Source: Bradyrhizobium campsiandrae (lineage in GTDB: Bacteria > Pseudomonadota > Alphaproteobacteria > Rhizobiales > Xanthobacteraceae). Taken from it: a stretch of DNA of 64,000 bases. A program made the translations under genes and the position numbers. The notes beneath the pieces were generated by a model, which did no database searches, was not told the origin of the DNA, and worked only from the letters and a program-made list of their open reading frames with translations. This document shows, piece after piece, positions 23,947 to 36,117 of the stretch (its first letter is position 1; the number at the start of each line of letters is the position of its first letter). The DNA lies in the NCBI RefSeq assembly GCF_014529705.1, contig NZ_JAANIH010000049.1, forward strand, positions 1 through 64,000. Reading direction: 5' to 3'.

Positions 23947-25185
23947 GTGGATACGCTCAGGGTCAGAGACGCCAAAGACGTCGAAGAGGTGGTGCGCGCG
24001 GCGATTGCCAATGAGCAGCCGCTCGAGATCGTCGGCCATGGCAGCAAGCGCAGCATCGGGCACGCGATGGCGACCAATGCCGTGCTGGATCTGTCCGCGC
24101 TCAATGCCGTCACGTCCTACGAGCCGAATGAACTGATCGTCACGCTGCAGGCCGGCGCGCCGCTCGCCGACGTGCTGTCGCTGATCGATGCCAAGAACCA
24201 GCAATTCGCCTTCGAGCCTGTCAATACAGCCCCGCTGCTCGGCACGCCCGTATCGGGCACCATCGGCGGCATGATCGCAGCAAGTCTGGCCGGCCCACGC
24301 CGGATCCGGGCGGGCGGGGTGCGCGACCATCTCCTGGGGGCGCACGCCGTCTCGGGCTTCGGCGACAGCTTCAAGACCGGCGGCAAGGTGGTCAAGAACG
24401 TCACCGGCTACGACCTCTGCAAGCTGCTTTCGGGGTCCTGGGGCACGCTGTCTGTCATGACTGAGGTGACGCTCAAGGTGATGCCGAAGCCGGAAGCCGA
24501 GCGGACGCTGCTGCTGCGCGGCCTGGACGATGCCGCCGCCAACAAGGCGATGACCGCGGCCCTCGGCTCGCCCTTCGACGTTTCTGCCGCCGCCCATCTG
24601 CCGACATCAGCTTTCCGGGCCAAGGCCGATGGGCTTGGCGACATTGCCGGTCAGGGCGAGGCGCTGACGATGCTGCGGCTCGAGGGCATCACCGCCTCGG
24701 CCAGCCATCGCGCCGGCTCCTTGCGCGAACTGCTGGCGCCATTCGGAACCGCGGACCTGATCGAGGATGCAGCCTCGGCTGCGCTGTGGGCCGTCATCCG
24801 CGACGTGCTGCCGTTCGCCGCAAACGGCGGGCTTGGCGCCTGGCCGGTATGGCGGATCATCTGCCCGCCGGCCTCGGGCGCGGCGCTCGGCACGCAATTG
24901 GCGCGGGAGACCGGCGGCGAGGTCATCTACGATTGGGGCGGCGGCCTGATCTGGGCGGCGCTGCCGCCGACGGACGATGCGCACGCCCCGGCCGTTCGCC
25001 GGCGGGCGGATGCCGTCGGTGGGCATGCCACGCTGATCCGGGCGGGCGAGGACGTCAGGCACGTTGTCGACGTGTTCCACCCGCAGGCTCCAGGCATCGC
25101 CGCCCTCAGCGAACGGGTCCGCGCCAGTTTCGATCCGAAATCCATCCTCAACCGAGGCCGATTGACGCGAGGCGCCACGGTATGA
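23947..25185 (+). CDS. glcE: Glycolate oxidase FAD-binding subunit GlcE
   Basis: A 412-residue PCMH-type FAD-binding subunit, shorter and more divergent than GlcD. FAD segments are VGHGSKRSIGHAM and TPVSGTIGGMIAASLAGPRRI, and the GlcE-typical VVKNVTGYDLCKLLSGSWG follows. The start is GTG at 23947; no ATG gives the full domain. The stop overlaps the glcF start (ATGA), so the two are translationally coupled. Confidence 0.92.
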   Translation: MDTLRVRDAKDVEEVVRAAIANEQPLEIVGHGSKRSIGHAMATNAVLDLSALNAVTSYEPNELIVTLQAGAPLADVLSLIDAKNQQFAFEPVNTAPLLGTPVSGTIGGMIAASLAGPRRIRAGGVRDHLLGAHAVSGFGDSFKTGGKVVKNVTGYDLCKLLSGSWGTLSVMTEVTLKVMPKPEAERTLLLRGLDDAAANKAMTAALGSPFDVSAAAHLPTSAFRAKADGLGDIAGQGEALTMLRLEGITASASHRAGSLRELLAPFGTADLIEDAASAALWAVIRDVLPFAANGGLGAWPVWRIICPPASGAALGTQLARETGGEVIYDWGGGLIWAALPPTDDAHAPAVRRRADAVGGHATLIRAGEDVRHVVDVFHPQAPGIAALSERVRASFDPKSILNRGRLTRGATV

Positions 25186-26504
25186 AGACCGAATTCTCGC
25201 TCGCCCAGCTTGCCGACCCCGACATCGCGGAAGCCGACAAGATCCTGCGCGCCTGCGTCCATTGCGGTTTCTGCACTGCGACCTGTCCGACCTACGTGCT
25301 GCTCGGTGACGAGCTCGATAGCCCGCGCGGCCGGATCTATCTGATCAAGGAGATGCTGGAGAAGGACCAGACGCCGTCGGCCGACGTGGTCAAGCACGTC
25401 GATCGCTGCCTGTCGTGCCTGTCCTGCATGACCACCTGTCCCTCCGGCGTGAACTATATGCACTTGGTCGACCAGGCCCGGGTCAGGATCGAGCAGCGCT
25501 ATCAGCGGCCGCTCACCGAGCGGCTGTTGCGCCGCCTGCTCGCCTTCGTCCTGCCGGACCCACAATGGTTTCGCATCAGCATGCGGCTGGCACAGCTGGC
25601 CCGGCCCCTTGCCGTCTTCCTGCCGACCCCGCGGCCCTCGGCCACGCCAGGCCTGATCCCGCGCCTCAAGGCGATGCTGGCGCTGGCGCCGAACCAGCTG
25701 CCGGCGCAGGGTGCGTTGCCGGGCAGCGTGTTCGCGGCGCTCGGCAAGAAGCGCGGCCGGGTCGCGTTGCTCCAGGGCTGCGCCCAGCAGGTGCTGGCGC
25801 CGCGTATCAACCAGGCCGCCATCAGCCTGCTCACCCGCCATGGCATCGAGGTCGTGCTGGTCAAGGACGAGCAATGCTGCGGCGCGCTCACCCATCACCT
25901 CGGTCATGACGAAGATGCGCTGGCGCGGGCGCGCGCCAACGTCACGGCGTGGCAGAAAGAGGTTGCAGGCGAGGGGCTCGACGCCATTCTGGTGACGACC
26001 TCAGGCTGCGGCACCGTGATCAAGGACTACGGCTATCTGCTGCGCGAGGACAAAGTCTTCGCAGCCGATGCGGCAAAAGTGTCGACGCTCGCAAAGGACA
26101 TCACCGAATACGTCGCCGGTCTTGCTCTCGCGCCAAGCATGCAGCAGGACAACATCGTCGTTGCCTATCACTCCGCGTGTTCGTTGCAGCACGGGCAGAA
26201 AATCACAGGCCTTCCGAAAGAATTGCTTTCCAAGAATGGATTCGTGGTGAAAGATGTGCCTGAGAGCCATTTGTGTTGCGGCTCGGCGGGGACCTACAAC
26301 ATTCTCCAGCCCGAGCTTGCGGGCCGGTTGCGCGATCGCAAGGTCGCCAACATCGCAAGCGTCAAGCCGGACATGATTGCCGCGGGCAATATCGGCTGCA
26401 TGGTGCAGATTGCCAGTGGCACGTCAGTTCCGGTCGTGCACACGATTGAGCTTCTCGATTGGGCTACGGGCGGGTCGCGGCCGGCATTGAATCCGTCGCG
26501 CTGA
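25182..26504 (+). CDS. glcF: Glycolate oxidase iron-sulfur subunit GlcF
   Basis: 440 residues. Two [4Fe-4S] ferredoxin motifs are seen at CVHCGFCTATCP (Cys25, 28, 31, 35) and CLSCLSCMTTCP (Cys76, 79, 82, 86), followed by two CCG-type domains with QCCGALTHHLG and LCCGSAGTY. It passes electrons from the FAD subunits to quinone. The start overlaps the glcE stop by four bases. Complete and of normal length. Confidence 0.95.
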   Translation: MKTEFSLAQLADPDIAEADKILRACVHCGFCTATCPTYVLLGDELDSPRGRIYLIKEMLEKDQTPSADVVKHVDRCLSCLSCMTTCPSGVNYMHLVDQARVRIEQRYQRPLTERLLRRLLAFVLPDPQWFRISMRLAQLARPLAVFLPTPRPSATPGLIPRLKAMLALAPNQLPAQGALPGSVFAALGKKRGRVALLQGCAQQVLAPRINQAAISLLTRHGIEVVLVKDEQCCGALTHHLGHDEDALARARANVTAWQKEVAGEGLDAILVTTSGCGTVIKDYGYLLREDKVFAADAAKVSTLAKDITEYVAGLALAPSMQQDNIVVAYHSACSLQHGQKITGLPKELLSKNGFVVKDVPESHLCCGSAGTYNILQPELAGRLRDRKVANIASVKPDMIAAGNIGCMVQIASGTSVPVVHTIELLDWATGGSRPALNPSR

Positions 26505-26574
26505 GCTTTCGCCTTGAGGTGACGGCCGAAGGGCGCCCGATCGACCATTGTTCGGCGGCAACAGGAGGACCACG

Positions 26575-26907
26575 ATGGCGAAAGCGAGCAAGAAGAAAAG
26601 CAAGAAGGCCAAAAAGGCCAAGAAGGTCGTAAGCGCAAAGAAGGCGACGAAGAAGGCGGCCAAGAAGTCGGTAAAGAAGTCAGCGAAGAAATCTGGCAAG
26701 AAGGCCGCACCAAAGAAGGCAGCCAAGAAGGCGGCGCCGAAGAAGGCCGTCAAGAAGACTGCGAAGAAAGCGGCTCCGAAGAAGGCGAAGGCAGCTCCCG
26801 CGCCGAAGCCGGCGGCCCCCATGGCCGCGCCGGCTCCAGAGCCTGCGGCCGAGACAAGCTGGGCGATGCCTTCGTCTTCTGCGGGACCGACACCGGGGGA
26901 AGGATAG
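26575..26907 (+). CDS. Lys/Ala-rich histone H1-like protein
   Basis: 110 residues. About 70 residues are built of KKA/KKS/AAPKK repeats, then an Ala/Pro spacer and a short non-repetitive acidic tail (ETSWAMPSSSAGPTPGEG). ACAGGAGG precedes the ATG. It resembles histone H1-like and AlgP/Hc-type nucleoid proteins that bind DNA or RNA through disordered Lys-rich tails. A strong terminator follows. Confidence 0.8.
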   Translation: MAKASKKKSKKAKKAKKVVSAKKATKKAAKKSVKKSAKKSGKKAAPKKAAKKAAPKKAVKKTAKKAAPKKAKAAPAPKPAAPMAAPAPEPAAETSWAMPSSSAGPTPGEG

Positions 26908-26972
26908 GGTCGGGTCCGAGCTCGGACCAAGGCTGGACCCAGGGGCTGCTCCCAGACCTCATCGATCACAGG

Positions 26973-27003
26973 AAGGCCGCAGCGGCGATGCTGCGGCCTT
27001 TTT
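26973..27003 (+). terminator. Rho-independent terminator
   Basis: Arms AAGGCCGCAG (26973-26982) and CTGCGGCCTT (26991-27000), then TTT. Closes the histone-like gene. Confidence 0.85.
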
Positions 27004-27330
27004 GCATCGCCACCCCGGTAACAGGAGGGTGCCCGTTTTTGAGTCAGTTGATTCGTGGCGCCTGCGCCACGGAGCTGTCGGCCTACGTAGTATCCCGGGG
27101 CCCGCTGTGCACTTTGGGGTGAAAATAATGTGATCGAGAAGCAACACCGGCCGACAACCTTTCGTGGAATCGTCAAAACGCCCAAAAAGTCGGCAGATGC
27201 CGGTGTTTTTTGCTTCCCGCTTTGCCTCCGTCCATCCAGATTGCCTCAGTTACGAAATTTGCAATCAGGTCGGGCCCCCGGGGGGCTTCCGGAGCTCGAT
27301 CGGGGTTTAGAACTTGTGATGGGGATCGAA
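27004..27330 (+). other. Leader region of the outer membrane protein gene with two hairpins
   Basis: 327 bp with no supported gene. A hairpin with 7-bp arms CGTGGCG/CGCCACG lies at 27054-27071. A small GC hairpin CGGCA-GA-TGCCG at 27191-27202 is followed by GTGTTTTTT, which looks like a compact terminator inside the leader and could end a short RNA or attenuate the gene. Confidence 0.4.
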
Positions 27331-28335
27331 ATGAAAAAAGTGACTTTGTTGGCAACGGCGCTGGCAATGGTGGCGGGTTCGGCTTTCGCGGCAGATTTGC
27401 ACGTGAAGGCCCTGAAGGCTCCCCCGGCGCCCGCCTTCGATCCCTGGGATATCGCCTTCGGTGGCGCCCTGGTCAGTGACTACATCTTCCGCGGTGTGAC
27501 CCAGTCGAACCACCAGCCGTCGGTCGCTGCCTATTTCGAGCCGCGCTACAACATCAACAAGGACCTCCAGCTCTACGCCGGTGTGTCCGCTGAGAGCATT
27601 TCCTTCGCCAACCGCGCCGCGGCTGAGGTCGACGTCTACGGCGGTATCCGCCCGACCTTCGGCGCCTTCGCCTTCGACTTCGGTATCTGGGGCTACCTGT
27701 ATCCGGGCGGAAGCTGCGCCGACAACGTGCTCACCGGCGGCGTTCCCGGCGGCGGCGTTTGCGCCGTCAGCACCACCACGATCTTCCTCGCCGACGGCAA
27801 CGTCATGAAGAAGAACGTCAGCTTCTTCGAAGGCTACGCCAAGCTGAACTACACCATCAACGACAACTGGGCCGTCGGCGTGAACGAGTACTACTCGCCG
27901 AACTTCCTGAACTCGGGTGCCTGGGGCAACTACGCTTCGGTGACCGCCAAGTATACCGCGCCCAGCACGGTGTTCGGCCCCTCGGGCGTCGGCATGTACG
28001 TGTCGGGTGAGTTCGGCCGCCAGTGGTTCGGCACTTCGGATCGCTTCTACGGCACCGGTCCGGGCACGGTGTTTGCCAACGGCATTCCCTACAAGGACTA
28101 CAACACCTGGAACGTCGGCATCGGCTTCACCTACAAGGTGTTCACGCTGGATCTCCGCTACTCCGACACCGACCTGAACAAGGGTGATTGCAACGCCTTC
28201 ACCAGCGCTTTCAACGCCACCGGCACCACCAACGTCACCCCGATCAACCCGGGCGGCGCTGGCTCCAACTGGTGCGGCGCGGCGGGTATCGCCAAGCTGT
28301 CCTTCGACCTGACGGCGATGACCAACCTGAAGTAA
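27331..28335 (+). CDS. TorF-family outer membrane protein
   Basis: A 334-residue beta-barrel protein. The signal peptide is MKKVTLLATALAMVAGSAFA. The mature part begins with the family block DIAFGGALVSDYIFRGVTQSN and alternates aromatic and hydrophobic strands throughout (TorF/Gcw_chp family, TIGR02001). Four cysteines occur in two loops (GGSCADN...GVCAV and KGDCNA...NWCGA) and may form disulfides. GGGGA precedes the ATG at 27331. Probably an abundant surface protein or channel; no substrate is known. Confidence 0.85.
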   Translation: MKKVTLLATALAMVAGSAFAADLHVKALKAPPAPAFDPWDIAFGGALVSDYIFRGVTQSNHQPSVAAYFEPRYNINKDLQLYAGVSAESISFANRAAAEVDVYGGIRPTFGAFAFDFGIWGYLYPGGSCADNVLTGGVPGGGVCAVSTTTIFLADGNVMKKNVSFFEGYAKLNYTINDNWAVGVNEYYSPNFLNSGAWGNYASVTAKYTAPSTVFGPSGVGMYVSGEFGRQWFGTSDRFYGTGPGTVFANGIPYKDYNTWNVGIGFTYKVFTLDLRYSDTDLNKGDCNAFTSAFNATGTTNVTPINPGGAGSNWCGAAGIAKLSFDLTAMTNLK

Positions 28336-28359
28336 GACTGGTCCCGAGAGGACTGACGA

Positions 28360-28392
28360 GGGCGGCAGAGCAATCTGCCGCCCTTTTGTTTT
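28360..28392 (+). terminator. Rho-independent terminator
   Basis: Arms GGGCGGCAGA (28360-28369) and TCTGCCGCCC (28374-28383) with a GCAA loop and TTTTGTTTT after. Confidence 0.9.
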
Positions 28393-28434
28393 GGAGGAGT
28401 GTGCGTGGGAGAACGGCACCGTCGCTGCACGCAC

Positions 28435-28521
28435 CGTCATTGCGAGCGCAGCGAAGCCATCCAGAATCTATCCGCGGCAGCAGTCTGAATTGCTTCGTCG
28501 CAAGATCTCCTCGCAATGACG
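28435..28521. repeat. Dispersed palindromic repeat (CGTCATTGCGAG family), copy 1
   Basis: Ends are CGTCATTGCGAG and CTCGCAATGACG, with an inner inverted pair around GAAGCCATCC and GAATTGCTTC. The same family occurs at 37276-37360. It lies in the gap downstream of the outer membrane protein gene. Confidence 0.8.
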
Positions 28522-28605
28522 AGGTCCGAGTTGGGGGGCGCCTGGAGGCGATAGGGAAGCCGCCCATCCCGTTCTTGCGACGCGACGAGGGGCGCGGCCC
28601 GTGCC

Positions 28606-30369
28606 TCAGCGCGCCGCGCTCGGCTCCGGCTCGGCCGCCGCGTCGGCCTCGCCCAGGACGTGGATGGCTCCATCCTCCACCACCGTCACCTTGCGGGTGT
28701 GGAAGGCGTCGAGCGTCGAGCGATGGCCGATCGAAACGATCGTGGCTTGCGGCAGCCTGTCCGCCAGCAGGCGGTAGAGCCGGGCCTCGGACGGTTCGTC
28801 GAGTGAGGCGGTGGCCTCGTCCAGGAACAGATAGTCGGGCGCGTGCAGCAGTGCGCGCGCGAGCCCCAGGCGCTGCTGCTCGCCGAGCGACAGCATCCGA
28901 TTCCAATGGCCGTCTTCGCTGAGCCGTTCGGCGAGGTCGGGCAGGCCGACCGCGATAATCGCATCCCGAACCTGCGTTGCCTGGAATGCGCCGGGGGCTG
29001 CGGGATAGATCACGGCGTCGCCCAGCGCACCGATCGGGAAATAGGGACGTTGCGGCAGCATCATCAGCTTTGCCTGGGCCGGCACCATGATGGTGCCGGT
29101 GCCGAACGGCCAGATGCCGGCGATGGCGCGGAATAGCGTCGATTTGCCCGAGCCGGACGGGCCGGTCACGAGCACGCGCTCCGGCGCCTGGATGGTGAAG
29201 CCGTCGGCTGCGACCAGCGGTTTGCCGTTGGGAAGGTTCACGCACAGCTTTTCGAGACCGACATTGCGGCTGCCGCCTGCCGCCTCGAGCTCGATCGTCG
29301 CCTCATGCATCGGCAGGTTTGCCGCCGTATCGACCGACATCTCGAACCCGTCGAGACGGGCGACGATCGAACGCCATTCGGCGATTTGTCGATAGTTCGC
29401 GACGAAGAAGGACAGCGCATCCTGCACCTGGCCGAAGGCCGAGCCGGTCTGCATCATGTCGCCGAGCTGGATGCTTCTGGCGAAATAGGCGGGCGCAACC
29501 ACCACATAGGGAAAGATCGTCGCAGCCTGACTGTAGCTCGCCGTGAAGGCGGTGACGCGCTTGGTCCGGCTCATGATCGCATACCAGTTGCTGATGACCT
29601 GGCCGAAGCGCTGAAGCAGATGACCTCGCTCCGCGTTTTCTCCCTTCAAGAGTGCGATCTGCTCGGAGTTTTCACGCACGCGGAGCAGGTTGAAACGAAA
29701 ATCGGCCTCGTAGCGCTGTTTCTCGAAATAGAGATTGATGAGCGGCACGCCGATCCAATTTGTCAGCAATGTGCCCAGCAGCGCGTAGGCGAGCGCGCAC
29801 CAGACCAGGAAACCCGGGATGACGATATCGGTGCCGTAAATATGCAAGGGTGCCTTGTTGGACAGGCCCCAGAGAATGACGACGAACGAAGCCAGCGTCA
29901 CGACCGACGACAGCAGGCCGAGGCCGAGGAAGAGCGTTTGCTCGACGAAGTTCGTGACGTCCTCGGTGAGACGCTGGTCGGGGTTGTCGGCGGCGTCGCC
30001 CTTCAGCTGCATGCGGTAATGCGTGGCGCCGTCGAGCCATTCGCCGAGATAGTGTTGCGTCAACCATCGGCGCCAGCGGATCTGCAGCCATTGGTTCAGA
30101 TAAAGCTTGTAAACGGCCACGGCGACATAAGCGAAGGCAAGACCGAGGAAGATCCAGACCTGCATGACGAACTCATTCAGATCGTAGGCCTGGAGCGCGC
30201 TGTAGAACCGGTTCTGCCACTGATTGAGCAGCACGTTGATTGCGACGAGCGTCAGCTCCAGCGTGATGACGACGGCGAGCAGGCCGCGGCCGGCCCATTT
30301 GTCTTCCGATCGGAAATACGGGCCGGCGATTCGCCAGACGATCGCAAGCGTAGCGCAGAGGTTCTTCAC
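28606..30369 (-). CDS. SbmA/BacA-type ABC transporter with fused ATPase (BclA/YddA-like)
   Basis: 587 residues. About six N-terminal membrane segments form an SbmA/BacA-type domain (NQWQNRFYSALQAYDLNEF and QWLQIRWRRWLTQHYLGEWL are typical). The ATPase follows, with Walker A GPSGSGKST at about 405, signature LSLGEQQRLGLAR at about 495 and Walker B YLFLDEATASLDE at about 515. Homologues import peptides and related compounds; BclA of Bradyrhizobium imports plant NCR peptides during symbiosis. The GTG at 30369 has an AGGAG site; a TTG 20 codons earlier has none. Confidence 0.88.
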   Translation of the reverse strand: MKNLCATLAIVWRIAGPYFRSEDKWAGRGLLAVVITLELTLVAINVLLNQWQNRFYSALQAYDLNEFVMQVWIFLGLAFAYVAVAVYKLYLNQWLQIRWRRWLTQHYLGEWLDGATHYRMQLKGDAADNPDQRLTEDVTNFVEQTLFLGLGLLSSVVTLASFVVILWGLSNKAPLHIYGTDIVIPGFLVWCALAYALLGTLLTNWIGVPLINLYFEKQRYEADFRFNLLRVRENSEQIALLKGENAERGHLLQRFGQVISNWYAIMSRTKRVTAFTASYSQAATIFPYVVVAPAYFARSIQLGDMMQTGSAFGQVQDALSFFVANYRQIAEWRSIVARLDGFEMSVDTAANLPMHEATIELEAAGGSRNVGLEKLCVNLPNGKPLVAADGFTIQAPERVLVTGPSGSGKSTLFRAIAGIWPFGTGTIMVPAQAKLMMLPQRPYFPIGALGDAVIYPAAPGAFQATQVRDAIIAVGLPDLAERLSEDGHWNRMLSLGEQQRLGLARALLHAPDYLFLDEATASLDEPSEARLYRLLADRLPQATIVSIGHRSTLDAFHTRKVTVVEDGAIHVLGEADAAAEPEPSAAR

Positions 30370-30684
30370 AGAGCGGGATCTCCTGGTGGGGGCTGTGCGC
30401 AAATGCCTGCAGCCAGACCGTTGCGGCAAGGGCCGAAATCAGCGCGCTTAGACTAAAGTCGCAAAGTCTGCAATTAGCGTTGGCTTGTCCGGGCCGGCAA
30501 CCCTAGCATGGGTTCAACGGCGCGGGGTGGGGGCCTCCGGGATTTCGCGAGCTTGTGAGCGGACGGGAACCGCCGCATTCGCGAGGAATTCGTGTCCGGC
30601 TCGGGGGTTATCGCTTGCAGCGTCAAGCAGGATCGGCTGTCCACGCGGGCCGCCTGCCTCACACATGCGTGGGGGAGGAAGACC
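30370..30684. other. Divergent intergenic region
   Basis: 315 bp between the ABC transporter and lactate permease starts. I see no gene, clear promoter or strong repeat in it. Confidence 0.4.
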
Positions 30685-32349
<1,665 letters not shown>

Positions 32350-32370
32350 CGCCACCCGGCTTCGACGAAA

Positions 32371-32400
32371 TCCCCGCGGGACCCTCCCGCGGGGATTTTT
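32371..32400 (+). terminator. Rho-independent terminator after lactate permease
   Basis: Perfect 11-bp arms TCCCCGCGGGA (32371-32381) and TCCCGCGGGGA (32385-32395), then TTTTT. Confidence 0.92.
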
Positions 32401-32480
32401 GCGTGTTGAACAGACGAACCTTCTCAGAGCCTCTGTCGTCTTATAGAAGACCGGGCGAATCGGGTCGGTCGAGAGGTCTC

Positions 32481-32879
32481 ATGGTGTCGTTGAAGCGGGT
32501 GGTGTGTGCGGCGGTCGCGGTGCTGTCGATGTCGGTTGCCGTGAAGGCCGAGGACGGCTTTCCCTTCGGCACCGAGATGACGCTGGAGGCCGTGCCGCAG
32601 CCGGGCTCGAAGCGGATCCCGAACATCGAGATCGGCGACAATGGCGAGGTCGTGCTCGAGCTCTGGTGCAAGGGCGGCAAGGGCCAGTTCTCGGTCGCCG
32701 GCAACACCGTGATCTTCGTCCCCGGCCAGATCCAGGATCGCTCCTGCCCGCCGGCCAAAGCCCAGGCCGATGACGAACTCGTCGCAGCGCTCGCCGCCGT
32801 CGAGACCTGGAAGCGCCAGGGTGACGTGCTGACGCTGATCGGCCCGAAGACGCTGCGGTTCCGGACGAACGGGAATTAG
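32481..32879 (+). CDS. Small exported protein (META/HslJ-like layout)
   Basis: 132 residues. Signal peptide MVSLKRVVCAAVAVLSMSVAVKA, then a beta-rich domain with IEIGDNGEVVLELWCKGG, a second Cys (DRSCPP) and the late LTLIGPKTLRF strand. The order of strands recalls META/HslJ-type periplasmic domains. GAGAGG precedes the ATG. No clear function; likely periplasmic. Confidence 0.7.
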   Translation: MVSLKRVVCAAVAVLSMSVAVKAEDGFPFGTEMTLEAVPQPGSKRIPNIEIGDNGEVVLELWCKGGKGQFSVAGNTVIFVPGQIQDRSCPPAKAQADDELVAALAAVETWKRQGDVLTLIGPKTLRFRTNGN

Positions 32880-32885
32880 CTATTC

Positions 32886-33015
32886 CGTGTCCCGGGCAAG
32901 GCGCAGCGCGCAAGCGATGCGCCGCAGAGCCGGGACCCAGAGCCTATCCACGACTTCGCCTGCAGCTTCTGGGCCCCGGCTCTGCAGCGCTGTCGCGCTG
33001 CGTAAGGGGCACGGG
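32886..33015. repeat. Palindromic intergenic repeat
   Basis: About 130 bp with inverted ends GTGTCCCGGGCAAGGCGCAGCGCG and, in complement, GCGCTGCGTAAGGGGCACGGG, plus an inner pair around CAGAGCCGGGACCCAGA and TCTGGGCCCCGGCTCTG. It lies between convergent genes and resembles dispersed rhizobial repeats. Confidence 0.65.
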
Positions 33016-33023
33016 AGCTCACG

Positions 33024-34229
33024 TCACTTCCACACCGACTTGTCGGCGTCCCAGCGCTGGCCTTTCAGCTCCCTGGCGAGCGCCTCGATCGAGCCGTTGT
33101 CGTCGGGCTGCTCGCCCTCCTCGTCGGTCGTCGCATCCTCCGACACGTTGAGCTTTGCGCCGGTGCTCTCGTCGGCCGTGGTGGTCGAGGGGCTGCCGAT
33201 CCAGACCATCAGTTTGTCTGATGTCCCCGGCTTGTCGGCGGAGATGAGGCCGAAGACCTCGATCGTGTCGGTGAGCTCGAGCGCCGGGAAATCCTGGTTC
33301 GGCCGCTTGAACACCAGCTTGAGCTTGCCGGTTGAGGGGCTGAAGCTCTGCGCAACAGGCTTTGCCGCGAGTGTCTTGCTCAGCACGCCAGCCACTGCGG
33401 TCGCGAGCTTGTCGCGGTTGATCTTGTCGCCGTCGCGCCAGTCGGCGGCGGGCAGGCGGACGGTCCGGTCCATCTCGGCAAGGCCTGCGGTCCAGCCGGC
33501 GGCCGTAATGCCCGGCATCGCCTTGAATTTCGCGAGCAGTGCGGCCGCCCGCTCCGGGTCGACCGACATGTTGATGGTCTGCTCGCCGGCGCGCAGCGCG
33601 TCGCAGCCGACACTGAGGCTTGCCAGCGTCACCTCGACGTCCTGGCCCTTGAGGCTCTTCAGGAAGTCGGTCGCGGCATCGAGCTTGACCTTGACCGCGA
33701 TCGCCTCCGGCGAGACTTCGGTGAAATCTTTCGGCTGCGGCGTAATGCCGTCGTCGGTGGTCTGGTTGTCCAGAAACTCCTTCTCGCTGAGATCGGCATT
33801 ATCAGGCGAGGTCACCTCGGTCACGGTCTGGCCGATACCGATCTGGCCGCGGAACTCGAAGGTGTCGCCGGTCGGCTTGCGGGCAAGCTTGACCGTGACA
33901 GGCGCTTTCGCGCCGAGGCTCTGCGTGGTGCCGGTCAGCGTCTGGCCGGAGACCTGGAGATTGACGACGAAGCGGTCCTTGCGGTCGGAGTTCTTGGCAA
34001 TGGGGTAGCAGACGTCGAGCACGGCTGCGGTGACCGTCTTGCCCTGCCGCGTCTCCTTCAGGATCACGTCGGCATTGCCGTCCATCAGGCCGTCGATCGA
34101 GGTGAAATAGCGCGTTTCGATGCCGCCGGGCGCCGTGGCCTTGGGCGACAGCTTCATCTGGGCGGATACGAGCCCCGGAGACATGACGAGCAGGGTCGCC
34201 AGAACAGCCGTTGGAAAAAGCGCGCGCAT
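33024..34229 (-). CDS. Large exported protein, unknown function
   Basis: 401 residues. Signal peptide MRALFPTAVLATLLVMSPGLVSA, then a soluble beta-rich region with GIETRYFTSIDGLMDGNADVI and SGQTLTGTTQSLGAKAP and an acidic C-terminal stretch (EDATTDEEGEQPDDNG). Two Cys. GAGGA precedes the ATG at 34229. I do not recognise a catalytic motif or family; periplasmic location is inferred from the signal peptide. Confidence 0.7.
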   Translation of the reverse strand: MRALFPTAVLATLLVMSPGLVSAQMKLSPKATAPGGIETRYFTSIDGLMDGNADVILKETRQGKTVTAAVLDVCYPIAKNSDRKDRFVVNLQVSGQTLTGTTQSLGAKAPVTVKLARKPTGDTFEFRGQIGIGQTVTEVTSPDNADLSEKEFLDNQTTDDGITPQPKDFTEVSPEAIAVKVKLDAATDFLKSLKGQDVEVTLASLSVGCDALRAGEQTINMSVDPERAAALLAKFKAMPGITAAGWTAGLAEMDRTVRLPAADWRDGDKINRDKLATAVAGVLSKTLAAKPVAQSFSPSTGKLKLVFKRPNQDFPALELTDTIEVFGLISADKPGTSDKLMVWIGSPSTTTADESTGAKLNVSEDATTDEEGEQPDDNGSIEALARELKGQRWDADKSVWK

Positions 34230-34315
34230 TGACGAAATCCTCAAATCAGAATCGGCGCGCCACCGTAGTGGCTTTTGGCCGTCGGTTGAATCGGAAAGCG
34301 TGCGGCATGATCTGC

Positions 34316-34345
34316 AAAAAAGAAGGCCGCCCGGAGGCGGCCTTC
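34316..34345 (-). terminator. Terminator of groES-groEL operon
   Basis: On the minus strand GAAGGCCGCC, a TCCG loop, GGCGGCCTTC and then TTTTTT, 26 bp after the groEL stop. Confidence 0.92.
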
Positions 34346-34370
34346 GCAACTTCGTCAGGTGAGGATGGGC

Positions 34371-36002
<1,632 letters not shown>

Positions 36003-36117
36003 TGTCTGCAATCCTTGATGTATCGTGATGTGATGTCTGGTGATGCCGGGCGGAATGATGGATGCCCGGACCTGATGGTCCGGGCACGGCATTCAGCGGG
36101 CGTTCAGGGGAATGGCC

